In this document: positions 24,144-32,233 of the stretch, one piece after another | Numbering within the stretch: the stretch's first letter is position 1 | Layout of the letters: the number at the start of each line of letters is the position of its first letter | From: Aphodomonas sp964553125 | GTDB taxonomy: Bacteria > Bacillota > Clostridia > Christensenellales > Aristaeellaceae | Direction of reading: 5' to 3' | Length of the DNA: 34,170 nt | NCBI GenBank assembly: GCA_964553125.1 | Contig: CAZKJW010000015.1 | Coordinates: forward strand, 1-34,170 | Program-made: the position numbers and the translations under genes | Notes under the pieces: generated by a model | The model's input: only the letters and a program-made list of their open reading frames with translations | What the model was told of the DNA's origin: nothing | Database searches by the model: none

Positions 24144-24975
24144 CGTTCCTTCCCTCCTCCCGTTCAGCCTGCGCGGCTTCATTTACGGGGTCGTTTGTTT
24201 TCTGCGGCTCCGCCGCCTCTTTTTCTTCCGTCTCCTGCGGCTCGTCCGCTTCCTCCGGCTCGTCGTCGCGCGTAAGCCGCCACCCCTCGGGAATGTCGTC
24301 GCTTTCCTGCGGCGCTTCCTTGCCGGGCTCGGCGGTTTCCGCCTCAGGGCGCGCCATCAGCTCGTTGAGGAACGAGTCCGTTTTCTTTTCGCGCGCTTTC
24401 TTTTTCTTCGGCTTTTCAGCCTCATATGCGAGCCGCTCGGCCTTTTTTTCTTCGCGCGTTTTCGGTTCGTGCAGAATCCACCAGCGGACGAGCGGCTGCA
24501 AAACAAACATCAGCAGCGCCGCCTCCACGGCGGTAAAAACCGCGCGGAAAAAATGAATGTATCCCAGCGAAACGCCGTTGAGAAAGAAATAAATCAGATA
24601 CAGCGATTCCTTGAGCAGCACCAGCAGCAGCACGGCCGCCTTCGGCGCGAAGCGGCGAATCATCCGCTCCCTGCCGCGGTTGCCGGGCAGGGAAAGCGCG
24701 TCCGTTTTCTGAACGATCAGCGCGCCGGCCAGCCCCGCGCCGGTGCAGAACACCGTGGAAAAAATCGGAATGCTGCCGCTCATGGCTTCCATGATGAACG
24801 AAGCCGTCAGCCCGGAGCAGAGCCCGCCGTAAATTCCGAAAACGCTGCCCAGACAAAACAGCGTCACGGTCATCACGTCCATCTGCGCTCCGCGCACCTT
24901 CAGATACGTCAGCACCGTCGATTGCAGCAGATACGCCAGCAGAATCGCGGCGCCGGCGCGCAGCACCTTGCGCAT
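24136..24975 (-). CDS. mreD: Rod-shape protein MreD with long charged C-terminal tail
   Basis: Integral membrane protein of the elongasome. Residues 1-168 have five to six hydrophobic segments and the MreD-like order, beginning LLAYLLQSTVLTYLKV and ending near FVLQPLVRWWILH. Typical MreD proteins stop around there (about 160-180 residues). This one continues for some 110 residues with a highly charged, low-complexity tail, first Lys/Arg/Glu-rich (KPKKKKAREKK) and then strongly acidic with many Glu and Pro. The tail is probably cytoplasmic and disordered. The start overlaps the mreC stop by one base (TGATG). The call rests on position between mreC and mrdA together with topology. Confidence 0.85.
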   Translation of the reverse strand: MRKVLRAGAAILLAYLLQSTVLTYLKVRGAQMDVMTVTLFCLGSVFGIYGGLCSGLTASFIMEAMSGSIPIFSTVFCTGAGLAGALIVQKTDALSLPGNRGRERMIRRFAPKAAVLLLVLLKESLYLIYFFLNGVSLGYIHFFRAVFTAVEAALLMFVLQPLVRWWILHEPKTREEKKAERLAYEAEKPKKKKAREKKTDSFLNELMARPEAETAEPGKEAPQESDDIPEGWRLTRDDEPEEADEPQETEEKEAAEPQKTNDPVNEAAQAEREEGRNGA

Positions 24976-26174
24976 CAGTCGTCTCTCCCTTCAAGATCCT
25001 CCTGCAGCCACTGCGCAACCTCCGGATCCGCCGTTTCCGTCGCTTCCGGCGGCACAGTGTAGAACATATCGCCGTAATCGCCCTCGTACATCTGCGTCGT
25101 GGTGATTCCCTCCGGCGGCGCGGTGTTCTCCGGCGCTGCCTCGTCGTAGCTGCGCGTGGCGCGCGGCGGCGGCGTAATCGCGCCGAGGTTCGGATCGTTG
25201 ACCTGCTTGCCCACTACGGGCGAAGGCCGCGGCGTATCCAGCTCCACGGGCACGTAGCTCAGCTGCCCGTCGTCCGCCTCGGGCATATCCTCCTCGGCGG
25301 CCTCGTAGATGAGCACGAGCACTTCCTCGATGTGCATGAAATCGACGTAGGGCTCAATGACCACGTAATGCTTGTTTTCATCCATATAGCGCGTGCTTTC
25401 GCGGATGACGCCGATTTTCAGCCCCTTCGGGAAGGACAGGCCCACGCCGCTGGTGACGACCGTGTCGCCGGGGCGCGGCACCAGATCGACCGGCAGGTAA
25501 TACATGCGGCAGGCCGCTTCTTCCTCAATGCCCAGCGTGCCCTTGACAATGCCCTGATCGCGCGAGCTTTCAATCAGCGCGGCGACCGAGGCGCGGCTGT
25601 CCACGACGGAAATAACCTCGCTCGTCGTGTCGTACACCTTGTAGATGTAGCCGATCAGGCCGTCCGCGTTGATGACGGCCATATTCTGCTTGATGCCGTT
25701 GCGCGAGCCCTTATCGATGGTGAACATCTGAAACCAGCTGCTCGTCTCTTTTCCGGTCACCTGCGCCATGATGGGGTTCATGCTGCGGTATTCGTCGTAA
25801 ACGTTCAGCAGGTTGCGCAGGCGCTGGTTTTCTTCCTCCAGCTCATCGTTGAGCAGCGATTTATAAACCAGCTCGTCGTTCTCCGCGCGCAGCTTGTTGT
25901 ATTCGATTTCGATGGTTTTGCGCAGCTTAAACGACGCCAGCTGATCGCTGACATAGTTCGTCGCCCACGAAAACGCGCTCTGGAAGGGCTTGATCACCGC
26001 GGTAATCACGCGCGAGGGCATTCCCACAATATTGGAAGGGATGAACTCTTGGGTGGGAAACATATTCTCCACCAGCACCAGCCCGACACAGCCGATGATC
26101 AGCGCCATGCCAACCGCCATGGCCGTTATTTTCAGAGCGTTGCCCCTGTTTTTTCTTTTTTTGTTTTTGCGCAT
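24975..26174 (-). CDS. mreC: Rod-shape determining protein MreC with acidic extracellular tail
   Basis: Bitopic elongasome protein that links MreB to PBP2 on the outside of the membrane. The 399-residue product has a basic cytoplasmic N-terminus (MRKNKKRKNR), a membrane segment at about 14-36, a coiled coil at about 80-125 rich in Glu and Leu, then the beta-barrel MreC domain with GLIGYIYKVYDTTSEVISVVD and VVTSGVGLSFPKGLKIG. From residue 292 a tail of about 108 residues, rich in Pro, Glu, Asp and Thr, extends beyond the normal end. The ATG at 26174 is preferred over a GTG at 26195 because GGAGG lies 6 bases upstream. Confidence 0.9.
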   Translation of the reverse strand: MRKNKKRKNRGNALKITAMAVGMALIIGCVGLVLVENMFPTQEFIPSNIVGMPSRVITAVIKPFQSAFSWATNYVSDQLASFKLRKTIEIEYNKLRAENDELVYKSLLNDELEEENQRLRNLLNVYDEYRSMNPIMAQVTGKETSSWFQMFTIDKGSRNGIKQNMAVINADGLIGYIYKVYDTTSEVISVVDSRASVAALIESSRDQGIVKGTLGIEEEAACRMYYLPVDLVPRPGDTVVTSGVGLSFPKGLKIGVIRESTRYMDENKHYVVIEPYVDFMHIEEVLVLIYEAAEEDMPEADDGQLSYVPVELDTPRPSPVVGKQVNDPNLGAITPPPRATRSYDEAAPENTAPPEGITTTQMYEGDYGDMFYTVPPEATETADPEVAQWLQEDLEGRDD

Positions 26175-26191
26175 CTTTTTCCTCCGGCGTG

Positions 26192-27217
26192 TCACTCCGT
26201 CAGCGGGTGATTCTTGCCGATTCGTCCGAGCAGCTCAAGGTTGGAGGCCAGATAGCCCGCGCCCAGCGCGGCGCAGTCCAGCGGGTTTCGCGCCACCTGC
26301 ACCGGGATGCCGGTCTCGGCGGCGATGAACTGATCCATGCCCGTCAGCTGCGACATGCCGCCCGTGAGATAGATGCCGCTGCGCATGATATCCGCGCCCA
26401 GCTCGGGCGGCGTGCGCTCCAGCACCCACAGCACTGCCGACATGATCTCGCGCAGCGGCTCCTGCAAAACCTCGTAGACCTCGTCCGTGTCGAGCGTGGC
26501 GGTGCGCGGAAGCCCGGTCACCACGTCGCGCCCGCGCATCATCGCCTTCTGCGTTTCAGAGGGCGCGACGGCGCTGCCGAGGTCGATTTTGATATCCTCC
26601 GCCGTCCTGTCGCCGATGAGCAGGTTCTTTTCTTTTTTTACATAGGCGGCTATCGCCGCGTCCATGGCGTTTCCGCCGATGCGCAGCGACTTGCCCACCA
26701 CGGCCGCGCCCAGCGAAATGACGGCGATTTCCGTCGTGCCGCCGCCGATGTTGACGATCATGTTGCCCTGCGGTTCATAGCAGGGCAGGCCGCAGCCAAG
26801 CGCCGAGGCGATGGCGCCTTCCACAATATACGACAGCCTGCCGCCGGCGCGCATGAGCGCTTCTTCGTGCGCGCGGCGCTCCATGCTGGTCACGCCCGCG
26901 GGAATGGTCAGCACGGTGCGCGGCTTGCCGATGTAGTTCACGCCAAGCGCGCGCTTGATGAAATAGCGCAGCATGGAAGCCGCCAGATCAAAATCGGCGA
27001 TGACGCCTTCATGAATCGGCCACACCGCGCGGAACCCCTGCGGCATACGTCCGAGCATCTGGCGCGCTTCCTCGCCGACGGCCTGCACAATCCGCCGCTC
27101 GCCGCCCGATACGATGACCAGACTCGGCTCGCGCAGGACAATGCCCTTATCCGCCACATAAAACAGAACGTTGTTCGTTCCCAGATCGATGCCGATTTCC
27201 GGCGAAAAAAATCCCAT
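26192..27217 (-). CDS. mreB: Rod-shape determining actin homologue MreB
   Basis: Cytoplasmic, membrane-associated ATP-binding filament that directs lateral wall synthesis. It has 341 residues, the normal size. Actin-fold nucleotide motifs are seen: phosphate-1 IGIDLGTNNVLFYV, connecting TIPAGVTSMERRAHEEA, phosphate-2 MIVNIGGGTTEIAVISLG and adenosine motif GIYLTGGMSQLTGMD. The ATG at 27217 is chosen because AGGAG lies 7 bases upstream and the family N-terminus begins there; the frame is open 58 codons further, but only as antiparallel reading of maf. It follows maf by 10 bases and precedes mreC. Confidence 0.95.
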   Translation of the reverse strand: MGFFSPEIGIDLGTNNVLFYVADKGIVLREPSLVIVSGGERRIVQAVGEEARQMLGRMPQGFRAVWPIHEGVIADFDLAASMLRYFIKRALGVNYIGKPRTVLTIPAGVTSMERRAHEEALMRAGGRLSYIVEGAIASALGCGLPCYEPQGNMIVNIGGGTTEIAVISLGAAVVGKSLRIGGNAMDAAIAAYVKKEKNLLIGDRTAEDIKIDLGSAVAPSETQKAMMRGRDVVTGLPRTATLDTDEVYEVLQEPLREIMSAVLWVLERTPPELGADIMRSGIYLTGGMSQLTGMDQFIAAETGIPVQVARNPLDCAALGAGYLASNLELLGRIGKNHPLTE

Positions 27218-27227
27218 ACGTTTCTCC

Positions 27228-27794
27228 TCACAGTCCAAGCATCGCGCAGGCAAGCTCCATCGGCAGCCCGATGACGTTCGTGGGGCTGCCCTCAATCCGG
27301 TCGATGAACCGCGCCGCGCCGCCCTGAATGGCGTAAGCGCCGGCCTTGTCCATCGGTTCGCCCGTCGCGACGTACGCGTCGATCTGCTCATCCGTAATTA
27401 AAACGAAATGAACGCGCGTTTTGTCGCATCGGCTTTCAATTTTTCCGTCCCTTGCCACGCTCACGCCGGTATAAACCTCGTGCCAGCCGTCGGAAAGGCC
27501 GCGCAGCATTTCCTTTGCCTCGTCCGCGTCCGCGGGCTTTCCGAGCACCCGCCCCGCGCAATATACAATCGTATCGGCGGCGAGCACGGTTTCCTGCGGA
27601 TGTTTTTTCGCGGCTGCCGCCGCTTTCCGGCGCGAAAGCTCGAGCACCGTTGCCTCCGGCGCCCCGTGAAAGCGCTCGTCCACGTCCGCCGCATCCACAA
27701 CAAAACGCACGCCCGCCTGCTCCAGCAGCTCCCGCCGCCGGGGCGAGCCCGATGCAAGAATGATTCTCTCTTCCAAGACGGTACACGCCTCCAT
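27228..27794 (-). CDS. maf: Maf-family nucleotide pyrophosphatase
   Basis: Hydrolyses non-canonical or modified nucleoside triphosphates (dTTP/UTP or methylated bases, depending on subgroup) and in Bacillus is linked to septum formation. It has 188 residues. Family motifs: ILASGSPRRRELLEQAG at the N-terminus, VLAADTIVYCAGRVLGKP in the middle, and ATGEPMDKAGAYAIQGGAARFI near the C-terminus. The ATG at 27794 has an AAAGGG upstream. A TTG six codons later, behind GGAGG, would give the more typical MEERIILASGSPRR start and is a reasonable alternative. It is the first gene of the mre cluster, as in Bacillus. Confidence 0.92.
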   Translation of the reverse strand: MEACTVLEERIILASGSPRRRELLEQAGVRFVVDAADVDERFHGAPEATVLELSRRKAAAAAKKHPQETVLAADTIVYCAGRVLGKPADADEAKEMLRGLSDGWHEVYTGVSVARDGKIESRCDKTRVHFVLITDEQIDAYVATGEPMDKAGAYAIQGGAARFIDRIEGSPTNVIGLPMELACAMLGL

Positions 27795-27809
27795 GATAGA
27801 TTACCCTTT

Positions 27810-27818
27810 AGTATAGCA
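27810..27818 (-). promoter_or_regulatory. Extended -10 promoter of the maf-mre operon
   Basis: The minus strand reads TGCTATACT at 27818-27810, an extended -10 (TGnTATACT) about 16 bases before the maf ATG. A TGGCGT at 17 bp is a poor -35, which an extended -10 can tolerate. If it is used, the leader is very short. Confidence 0.45.
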
Positions 27819-27913
27819 TGTATGGAAGAAAAACGCCAGTGGCAACACGCGCGGCGCGCGGCGGGAAAACGTCGGCTTTTCCGGGGCGCTGTCCGCGCGC
27901 TTTTTTGGGTCGC

Positions 27914-28066
27914 TGTGGATAGTGTGCATTTCCCTCCGTGGATATTTTGGCCAGCCAAAAAGCGTGAACGTATAAAGAAAAACGGCGCGTTTGCGCACCG
28001 TTATCCGCTATGTTATCCACAGTTATCCACAGATTTTTCCACAAATCAGGCCGTTTTGTGGAAAAA
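27914..28066. other. DnaA-box cluster between recF and maf
   Basis: Two perfect DnaA boxes TTATCCACA lie at 28013-28021 and 28023-28031, 10 bp apart. TTTTCCACA (28035-28043) and its inverse TGTGGAAAA (28057-28065) lie within a perfect 12-bp inverted repeat (28034-28045 and 28055-28066). TGTGGATAG (27914-27922, one mismatch) and CGTGGATAT (27937-27945, two mismatches) lie to the left. This part of the 285-bp gap downstream of recF carries no gene. It is probably part of the replication origin or a DnaA-binding regulatory site; no clear unwinding element was seen here. Confidence 0.65.
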
Positions 28067-28079
28067 GCGTTTGTTTTTC

Positions 28080-29192
28080 TTACTTTCGTAATATTTTATC
28101 CACCGTTTCACTCAGGTTTCCGTCACGGATCGAAATTGCTTTTTCATATTCCGCGCCGCCAAGGTCGTCCAGATGCGTGCAGGTAATGATGGTCTGCACG
28201 CCGCCGATGCGCGTGAGAAGCATCCGGCGGCGCGAAACGTCCAGCTCGCTCATTACATCGTCCAGAAGCAGCACAGGCGCTTCGTTTATTTCCTCGCGCA
28301 TGACGTCGATCTCGGCGAGCTTGAGAGAAAGCGCGGCCGTGCGCTGTTGCCCCTGCGAGGCGAACGCGCGCGCGTCCTTGCCGTTGATGATGATTTTGTA
28401 GTCGTCGCGGTGCGGGCCGACGCTGGTGAACCCGCGGCGGCAATCCTCCTCGCGCGAAGCGCGCAAAAGACGAACCAGCCCTGTTTCATCCGCGTCGCAG
28501 CCGACATAGCGCAGCTTCAGCTTTTCGCGGCCGCCGGACAGCGTTTCATGGATCTCCTCCGCCTTTTCTTCGAGCTGCAAAAGATACTGCGCGCGCTTTT
28601 TCAGAATCACCGCGCCGCACTGAGCGAGCATGGCATCCCACTCCTCAAGCGTAGAAAAAAGCGCGTCGTTGCGATTGACCTGCAGCTCCCGCAGGAGGCC
28701 GTTGCGCTGGCTGAGCGCGCGCGTATAGCGCTGAAGCGCGTAAAAATACGCCGGCTGCAGCTGCGAAATTTCCATGTCGAGGAAGCGTCGGCGGCCTTCG
28801 GGGCCGTCCTTGACCAGCCGCAGGTCTTCGGGCGAAAAAAGAACGGCGTTCACCTGGCCCATCAGTTCGCCGATGCGCCGGACAGGTTCGCCGTTGAGCG
28901 TGATTTTCTTTTTTTTCTGTTCGTTCGGATACAGCGCGACGCCGATCTGATGCGCGCCGTCGCTCCGGCGGACGTCCGCCTGAACGTATGCTTCGCTTTC
29001 GCCCCAGCGGACCAGCTCGCGGTCGCGGCTGGTGCGATGCGAACGGCCGACGCAGCACAGATGCACGGCCTCCATAAGGTTTGTTTTGCCCTGCGCGTTT
29101 TCGCCGTAGAGCACGGTGACGCCGGGCGCGGGACGGACGTCGGCCTGTTCGTAGTTGCGGAAGGAACGCAGCCGCAGCCTTTCAATGCGCAT
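28080..29192 (-). CDS. recF: DNA replication and repair protein RecF
   Basis: SMC-like ATPase that, with RecO and RecR, loads RecA at gaps and stalled forks. It has 370 residues, the usual length. The N-terminal RIERLRLRSFRNYE leads to Walker A GENAQGKTN (30-38). An ABC-type signature region lies around FASQGQQRTAALSLKLAE and Walker B is PVLLLDDVMSELD. The start is 9 bases after the dnaN stop, the conserved dnaN-recF order of origin regions. gyrB, often next, is absent; the DnaA-box cluster and maf follow instead. Confidence 0.95.
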   Translation of the reverse strand: MRIERLRLRSFRNYEQADVRPAPGVTVLYGENAQGKTNLMEAVHLCCVGRSHRTSRDRELVRWGESEAYVQADVRRSDGAHQIGVALYPNEQKKKKITLNGEPVRRIGELMGQVNAVLFSPEDLRLVKDGPEGRRRFLDMEISQLQPAYFYALQRYTRALSQRNGLLRELQVNRNDALFSTLEEWDAMLAQCGAVILKKRAQYLLQLEEKAEEIHETLSGGREKLKLRYVGCDADETGLVRLLRASREEDCRRGFTSVGPHRDDYKIIINGKDARAFASQGQQRTAALSLKLAEIDVMREEINEAPVLLLDDVMSELDVSRRRMLLTRIGGVQTIITCTHLDDLGGAEYEKAISIRDGNLSETVDKILRK

Positions 29193-29201
29193 TTTGCCTT
29201 C

Positions 29202-30308
29202 TTACGCCGAGAACACGCGCACCGGCAGCGCCAGATAGAGGTAAGCGTCGCCCTCGACCGGGCAGAACAGGCAGGGGCTGACGTTGGAGTTGAAGCGGAT
29301 GAGCACTTCGTCGTCCTCAATGGCGCGAAGCGTATCAGCGATATAGCGCACGTTGAACGCGATATCGAGATCATGCCCTTCGCTGACGACGGACACTTCC
29401 TCGCGCACGTCGCCAAGCTCGGCATTGGAGGTGATGAGCATCTCAGAATCGCCGACATGAATCTTGATGAGGTTGTTTTTGTTTTCGCGCGCCATCAGCG
29501 CGGCGCGATCGACGGCCGCGTCAAGCTCTTTTCTGGAAACGCGCACGCGCGTTTTCCATTCCTGCGGCAGGATCTGGCGATAGCGGATGAACTCGCCTTC
29601 CAGCAGGCGCGCCACCACGCGCGTTTTGCCCACGTCCGCCAGCAGATGCGACTTGCCGAAGCGCAGCTCCACCGCCTCGTCGCTGTCGTCGAGAATCTTC
29701 GCCAGCTCGCCCAGCACCTTGCCGGGAACGACCGCCGACAGCTTCGGCAGCTCGTTTTCGCAGGCGTGCTTGCGCAGCGCCAGCTGGAAGCCGTCGAGCG
29801 CGACGAGATACAGATCGCTGCCCTCGGTTTCAAGCAGGCAGCCGGTGAGGATGATGCGCGTTTCGTCGGTTGCAATGGCAAAGGACGTGCGCTGCACCAT
29901 ATCGCGGAAGATTTTCTGCGATATGCTGATCACGGACGGATTTTCAACCTCGGGCAGCGACGGGAATTCGTCGGTGTCCATGCCGGTGAGCGTCATGCGG
30001 GAGCCGGCGCAGCGGATCGTGGCGACGTTGCGGTCGTCGACGGTGATGTCCATCATGGCGTCGGGCATTTTGCGCACGATTTCAGAGAACAGCTTGCCGG
30101 GCAGCACGATGCCGCCTTCCTCCTGAACCTGCGCGTCGATATGCGTTTCAATGCTCAAAGCCAAATCCGTGCAGGTGAGCCGGAGCCCTTCGGAACAGGT
30201 CGCCAAAAGAACGCCTTCATAGATGACGTTCGTTGTGCGCGAAGGAAGCGCGCGGGTTACGACGGCAAGCGCCGAGGACATTTCGCTGCTCGAACATTGG
30301 AAATGCAT
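29202..30308 (-). CDS. dnaN: DNA polymerase III beta subunit (sliding clamp)
   Basis: Ring-shaped processivity clamp for replication. It has 368 residues, typical, with the three-domain clamp layout: N-terminal MHFQCSSSEMSSALAVVTRAL, LPGKLFSEIVRKMPD in domain 1, TDETRIILTGCLLE in domain 2 and the C-terminal YLALPVRVF. The ATG at 30308 is chosen because AGGAGG lies exactly 6 bases before it; an ATG 6 bases upstream directly abuts the Shine-Dalgarno. Neither dnaA nor any other gene precedes it on this strand. Instead it is divergent from prfC, with origin-like sequence between. Confidence 0.95.
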   Translation of the reverse strand: MHFQCSSSEMSSALAVVTRALPSRTTNVIYEGVLLATCSEGLRLTCTDLALSIETHIDAQVQEEGGIVLPGKLFSEIVRKMPDAMMDITVDDRNVATIRCAGSRMTLTGMDTDEFPSLPEVENPSVISISQKIFRDMVQRTSFAIATDETRIILTGCLLETEGSDLYLVALDGFQLALRKHACENELPKLSAVVPGKVLGELAKILDDSDEAVELRFGKSHLLADVGKTRVVARLLEGEFIRYRQILPQEWKTRVRVSRKELDAAVDRAALMARENKNNLIKIHVGDSEMLITSNAELGDVREEVSVVSEGHDLDIAFNVRYIADTLRAIEDDEVLIRFNSNVSPCLFCPVEGDAYLYLALPVRVFSA

Positions 30309-30331
30309 GGTCATCCTCCTTACTGGGTGAG

Positions 30332-30379
30332 CAATATATATTGTAGTAGCCGTAGTAGTGCTGTGGAAAACGTGGATAA
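30332..30379 (-). other. Probable replication origin unwinding module (DnaA boxes, triplets, AT-rich)
   Basis: Read on the minus strand, in the dnaN direction: TTATCCACG (30379-30371) and TTTTCCACA (30370-30362) abut without a gap. Then come a short GC-containing spacer (GCA), CTACTAC, GG, CTACTAC (30358-30344 region) and the AT-rich palindrome CAATATATATTG (30343-30332). DnaA boxes, GC spacer, DnaA-trio triplets and AT-rich DNA in this order, just before dnaN, is the layout of the B. subtilis basal unwinding system. The sequence elements are seen; origin function is inferred. Confidence 0.7.
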
Positions 30380-30413
30380 CTCGGTTTTTCCATGTTTTGG
30401 CTTGACTTTTCCC

Positions 30414-30471
30414 TGTGGAAAAAGGGTGGAAGCGGTTTGGAAAAACTGTGGAAAGAATTGTCTTATCCAAA
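30414..30471. other. Further DnaA-box-like sites next to the unwinding module
   Basis: TGTGGAAAA (30414-30422), TGTGGAAAG (30447-30455) and TTATCCAAA (30463-30471) continue the cluster towards prfC. Each differs from TTATCCACA or its complement at one or two positions. The 305-bp dnaN-prfC gap holds these sites, the module at 30332-30379 and the prfC promoter; no gene was seen in it. Confidence 0.55.
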
Positions 30472-30548
30472 AAAGACTGATTCGATGGAAATCAGAAAAA
30501 TCCTTCTGCCGGAATGATTTTCCCCCCGGCAAAATCAGCTCCGGAGGT

Positions 30549-30577
30549 TTGACACGCAATGCATTTCGCGATATAAT
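30549..30577 (+). promoter_or_regulatory. Consensus sigma-A promoter of prfC-typA
   Basis: TTGACA (30549-30554), 17-bp spacer, TATAAT (30572-30577): both hexamers and the spacing match consensus exactly. Transcription should start near 30584, giving a leader of about 30 bases that includes the GAGGAGG ribosome site. Strong constitutive expression is expected. Confidence 0.9.
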
Positions 30578-30613
30578 ACAATTTCGTGAATTAGCCCCTG
30601 AGGAGGAACCTAC

Positions 30614-32233
30614 ATGGCGCAAAACGTTGATCTCTCCGCCCTGCGGCACGAAATCGAAACCCGCAGGACGTTCGCCATTATTTCTCACCCGGACGCCGGT
30701 AAAACAACGCTCACGGAAAAGCTGCTGCTCTACGGCGGAGCCATCCGCCAGGCGGGTTCCGTCAAGGCGCGCAAGGCCGAGCGCTACGCCACCAGCGACT
30801 GGATGGAAATTGAAAAGCAGCGCGGCATTTCCGTCACCAGTTCCGCCATGCAGTTCTCCTACGGCGGCTGCCATATCAACATCCTCGACACGCCCGGTCA
30901 CCAGGACTTCTCCGAGGATACCTACCGCGTGCTTGTGGCCGCCGACAGCGCGGTCATGCTCATCGACGCCGCCCGCGGCGTTGAAGCGCAGACCATCAAG
31001 CTTTTCAAGGTTTGCCGGATGCGCGGCATTCCGATCTTTACCTTTGTAAACAAAATGGACCGCGCGGCGAAGGATCCCTTCGCGCTGATGCAGGAAATCG
31101 AGGACGTGCTGGGCATTCGCTCCTGCCCGATGAACTGGCCCATCGGCGTGGACGGCGATTTTCAGGGCGTGTGCCACCGCGATACGCGCATGATCGACCT
31201 GTATTCCGCGGGCGATCACGGCAAGAACCGCGTGGACAAATATCAGATCAGCATGGACGATCCGCATCTTTCGGACGTGCTGGAGAAGCATTACATCGAC
31301 CGCCTGCGCGATGAAATGGAGCTGCTGGACATGGCGGGCGACGCGTTTGATCTCGGCGCTGTGCGCCGGGGAGAGTTGACCCCGATGTTCTTCGGAAGCG
31401 CCGTGTCCAACTTCGGCGTGGAGCCGTTCCTTGAAAGATTCCTGCGCCTTGCGCCGTGCCCCGGCCCGCGCGAATATGAAGACGGAATCATGGAGCCGGA
31501 CAGCGGCGATTTCTCAGGTTTCATCTTCAAGATTCAGGCGAATATGAACCCCGCACACCGCGACAGGCTCGCCTTCATGCGCATCGTTTCCGGCGTGTTT
31601 GAAAAGAACATGTTCGTCTGGCATTCCGGCACGAAAAAGACCATGCAGGTCAAGCAGCCGCAGCAGTTCATGGCCGACGAGCGCGAAGCCGTCGAGAAGG
31701 CGTATCCGGGCGATATCATCGGCCTGTTCGATACGGGCGTTTACCGCCTGGGCGACACCCTCTGCGGCGGAAAGAAAATCCGCTACGAGGGCATTCCCGT
31801 GTTTGCGCCGGAGCATTTTGAGCGCGTCAGCGCTTTTGACTCCATGAAGCGCAAGCAGTTCGTCAAGGGCATTACGCAGCTGGCCGTCGAGGGCGCCATT
31901 CAGACGTTCAAGCGCCCCGAGATCGGCCGCGAGGAGCTGATCGTCGGCGTGGTGGGCGTGCTGCAGTTCGACGTGCTGGAGCATCGGATGCGCGCCGAGT
32001 ACGGCGTGGAGATCCGGCGCGAGCCGCTCGATTACCGCTTCGTCCGCTGGATCGAGGAATGTCCCTGCGAACCGCCCGACCTCAAGCTATCTTCCTCCAC
32101 GACGGTGGCGGCCGACCGGTTTGACCGGCCCGTGCTGCTGTTCCAGAACGAATGGTCCATCCGCTGGGCCGAAGAGAACAACAAAGGCTTGAAGCTCGCA
32201 GAGACGGTGAGCAGGAAGGAAGATATAGAATGA
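30614..32233 (+). CDS. prfC: Peptide chain release factor 3 (GTPase)
   Basis: Translational GTPase that removes RF1/RF2 from the ribosome after peptide release. It has 539 residues (E. coli about 529). G1 is ISHPDAGKTTLTEK (from residue 23), the switch I region ends with EKQRGISVTSSAMQF, G3 is DTPGHQDFSEDTYR and G4 is FVNKMDRAAKDP. The region SVTSS after RGI and the RAAKDPF segment are typical of RF3 rather than EF-G. The ATG has GAGGAGG about 6 bases upstream and a perfect sigma-A promoter further up. The stop overlaps the typA start as ATGA. It occupies the place upstream of dnaN where dnaA is common. Confidence 0.95.
   Translation: MAQNVDLSALRHEIETRRTFAIISHPDAGKTTLTEKLLLYGGAIRQAGSVKARKAERYATSDWMEIEKQRGISVTSSAMQFSYGGCHINILDTPGHQDFSEDTYRVLVAADSAVMLIDAARGVEAQTIKLFKVCRMRGIPIFTFVNKMDRAAKDPFALMQEIEDVLGIRSCPMNWPIGVDGDFQGVCHRDTRMIDLYSAGDHGKNRVDKYQISMDDPHLSDVLEKHYIDRLRDEMELLDMAGDAFDLGAVRRGELTPMFFGSAVSNFGVEPFLERFLRLAPCPGPREYEDGIMEPDSGDFSGFIFKIQANMNPAHRDRLAFMRIVSGVFEKNMFVWHSGTKKTMQVKQPQQFMADEREAVEKAYPGDIIGLFDTGVYRLGDTLCGGKKIRYEGIPVFAPEHFERVSAFDSMKRKQFVKGITQLAVEGAIQTFKRPEIGREELIVGVVGVLQFDVLEHRMRAEYGVEIRREPLDYRFVRWIEECPCEPPDLKLSSSTTVAADRFDRPVLLFQNEWSIRWAEENNKGLKLAETVSRKEDIE

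Noticed and set aside
21582..24275. An 897-codon plus-strand open frame opposite mrdA
   Set aside because: Antisense shadow of mrdA; the minus strand carries all transpeptidase motifs and a ribosome site.
28034..28066. Inverted repeat near recF as a terminator
   Set aside because: Neither strand has a T-run directly after the stem; the arms are DnaA-box-like sequences, so a protein-binding role fits better.
28173..31049. A 958-codon plus-strand open frame opposite recF and dnaN
   Set aside because: Runs through two recognisable minus-strand genes and the origin-like gap; composition is that of an antisense frame.
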